NCBI GenBank assembly: GCA_013399305.1
Contig: VXAI01000095.1
Coordinates: 2,797,422-2,861,421, forward strand
DNA from: Rostratula benghalensis
Lineage: Eukaryota; Chordata; Aves; Charadriiformes; Rostratulidae
DNA: 64,000 nt
Direction of reading: 5' to 3'
Every line of letters starts with the position of its first letter. Positions within the stretch are counted from its first letter, which is position 1. Of this stretch, positions 61,801 through 64,000 are shown in pieces. The notes below the pieces were generated by a model. That model searched no databases, was not told the origin of the DNA, and worked only from the letters and a program-made list of their open reading frames with translations. The position numbers and the translations under genes were made by a program.

Positions 61801-63948
61801 TACACTAAAATTAAGCATCTTCTGTAATCAGTAAAATTACAGAATTTGAAATGAGTTTGCACCTTAAAGGTTTTGTTTTAACAGAAACAACAAAAACTTT
61901 GTATTTAACACATATTCCCTTTGACACACAAAAACTATGGCAAAATTCCACTGGGAATAAGAAAAAAATAAGGAACAGTGAACATACACACACACTCGGT
62001 ATGTCAAAATAGGAACTGAGATACTGACATGCAAAATTAACAGTGTAGGAAACTTTCTCTTCCCTTGAAAGCAGGTGTGAAAGATTAAGGAAGTGAACCT
62101 AATATTGAAAAAAACCCACAAAACACAAAACCCTACCCACAAAAGAGGGGCATAGTAATGGAAGGGAATATCCCTACTATAATTCATCAAATCTTTTTAA
62201 TTACAAAAAAAGAATAAGCACATAAGCCAAGCAATCATTATGTGGGCTAAATCGGCTTTAGAACTACAACCGGTCTTAATGGTGTGATTTATAAGGAACG
62301 TCAAAAATTACAGAAAGATAAGAAAAGAGAGTTACTTTCCCAAGTTGGGATTTCGCAGAGGTCTTGTTTTCTGAGTGAGTACCAAAATACACCCCACCCA
62401 AGCCAACCATCTGCTCAGGACAAAGAGCTGAGGCAAGGCCTTTTCCTTAGTTGCCCTTGCCATAGGGCTCAGGTGTTACCCTGAACCTCCAGGAAGCTTT
62501 TAAAGGTGAGAGAGGATCTCTCTTTTTGAAGGATCCATGAGTCATAGCCACAGCACTCCAACAGCTCTATCCAGCCTTTAGTAATTGCAATCAAGCAAAG
62601 GGCTTCTATTGGCTTTGAATGAGAAAGGCCCTATTGAAAACAAGACTGCTTAGGAACAGATGCCTTAATTTAATCACCAAAAAGGCCTCAGAACTGGTGG
62701 GATAAAACAGAGTTAGGACACATGGGAAAGATATGTTGTCTCCAGGAAAACAGAAAACAACTTCAGGGATGTGAGGAGAAAACTACTCCTTGGATTAAAA
62801 GCTGAGTCCTGTAGTATTTAAACTGAAGCCTACCTTGAAGGAAACGTATGTATCTGTGCTTGCAGGGCCCAAATGTATTTTAAGGAACTTGATCTTGAAG
62901 AGCAAAAGCCAATTAAAAAGAAAAGACCTTTAAACAATACTTTTTAAAGTTCCAAAATATCAAGCAGTTGTTGATCAAAAATAAAAATCACTACCTTTAG
63001 CTATTCCAAAATGTATCATTAGTGCACAGAAGAGATATGCCCCCATCTGAAAATCTTTCTCAATATATGTACATTGCACTCTATAAGAAATAGTAGGAAA
63101 GTTGCATGTTTAAAGTATTGTGAAATGATGTATTGCATTGTTATCCTCCCATAATAATAATTACTTAACAACAACCAAGCACGTATTATAAAGTAGGATG
63201 TTTGCAACTGACTTCAATAACTTTCAAATAGCTGAAGTACATGTGCTTAGTTTAAAAGAAGACCAAAAAAAAAAGTACAAAACAAGTCAAGACCTTTCTT
63301 GCCAAAGTGTAACCTAGAGAATATTTTGATATTTTGACAGCTAAATTATAAACTATGAGAACCAGGAGAGTTGTTATGGACCATCAACTACAGTGAAGCC
63401 AGGGAGTGTTATTCAATTAATCATTTTACTCATTAGAGGTAAGTAAAAGCCAAAATAAAGTTAATCAAAGTCTTTTATACCCTGTGTTTAGAGCAGCTCC
63501 CTGCATCTTGATGGATTCTTCTTGTAACAGGAACAATGTTTCAAAGACAGATCAATAAACAGACATTCCTGAAGTCTTGAAAATTAACACCTTTCTCTAG
63601 TTATAAGTCAATCGGGAAATAACACCCAAAAGAAATAAAGAAGTCAACACAAGTTCAGTGAGACTTAACATGTGTGTCCCAAATTGCTTGATTTAAGTCG
63701 TTATATTTTTTCAAGCAGCTAATTTTCCCTTTTTGAAGTACCCACGGAAGGTCAGGACCGGTTTAAACATCAAAGCTCTATGAATTAAACAGTTTCATGG
63801 AAAACAGAGGAAGAAAACTTGCCTGAAGTAAGACTCTACAGTGATGCAACACGGCTCACCTTCTGTCCAGGACACACTGTGCATTTGGAAATCAGTCCTG
63901 GGCTGCATCGGCACGATGGGGTGGAGCGGGAAGCACAGCTTACCTTGG
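58851..63948. other. unique AT-rich non-coding DNA
   Basis: No gene, RNA or convincing repeat. CATAGAATCATACAC at 59108-59122 vaguely recalls a CR1 end but nothing after it fits. Frames up to 108 codons show no domain. Confidence 0.5.
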
Positions 63949-63976
63949 ACACACACGTGTGTACACATACATACAC
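63949..63976. repeat. alternating purine-pyrimidine tract
   Basis: Twenty-eight bases of strict alternation containing the perfect 12-bp palindrome ACACACGTGTGT at 63951-63962. It is a decayed CA microsatellite with Z-DNA potential. Confidence 0.75.
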
Positions 63977-64000
63977 CCCTCTCCCCAAGGGTATTTTGTC

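Noticed and set aside
1..64000. CRISPR arrays, operons, phage or other prokaryotic systems
   Set aside because: No regularly spaced repeats, ribosome-binding patterns or dense gene layout; CR1 and MIR relics show vertebrate nuclear DNA.

Overview
The window looks like non-coding nuclear DNA from a bird. The main evidence is three 5'-truncated CR1 retrotransposon tails: 23499-23650 and 29788-29893 on the minus strand, and 47310-47507 on the plus strand. The last one carries the 3'-UTR wording and degenerate terminal octamers typical of avian CR1. The sequence is moderately AT-rich, young repeats are sparse, and ancient amniote repeats (MIR/CORE-SINEs, hAT-like fragments, palindromic elements) are still legible. 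The species cannot be named from this.

No protein-coding gene could be supported on either strand. The longest open frames (187, 158, 153 and 144 codons) are about what chance gives in 128 kb of two-strand sequence. Several run through recognisable repeats or homopolymers, and none shows a domain I recognise. No tRNA, rRNA, snRNA or known microRNA was recognised. The window is best read as a gene desert or the inside of one or more large introns.

Layout. 1-5 kb: unique DNA with two MIR relics and a small hAT-like remnant. 5.06-5.43 kb: an isolated CpG-rich patch. 6-9 kb: a possible MIR and a 258-bp hAT-like element with a central palindrome. 10-13.5 kb: several stretches that look like conserved regulatory DNA, including a convergent pair of SOX-type motifs. 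15.9-17.2 kb: a GC-elevated block followed by a MIR. 18-26 kb: Z-DNA-prone repeat, ancient repeats, CR1, and a 31-bp tandem duplication. 26-37 kb: regulatory-looking DNA, CR1, MIR, and ancient palindromic repeats. 37-49 kb: mostly unique, with one CR1. 49-51 kb: a tRNA-derived SINE and a MIR. 51-64 kb: one palindromic relic, TA-rich and C-homopolymer tracts, a conserved-looking block near 58.5-58.85 kb, and a Z-DNA-prone tract at the right edge.

No new multi-gene system is visible. The points most worth following are the possible regulatory elements, the CpG patch and the old transposon relics. All need alignment to other bird genomes, which could not be run here. Calls of repeat family rest on recalled consensus patterns, not on a database search.
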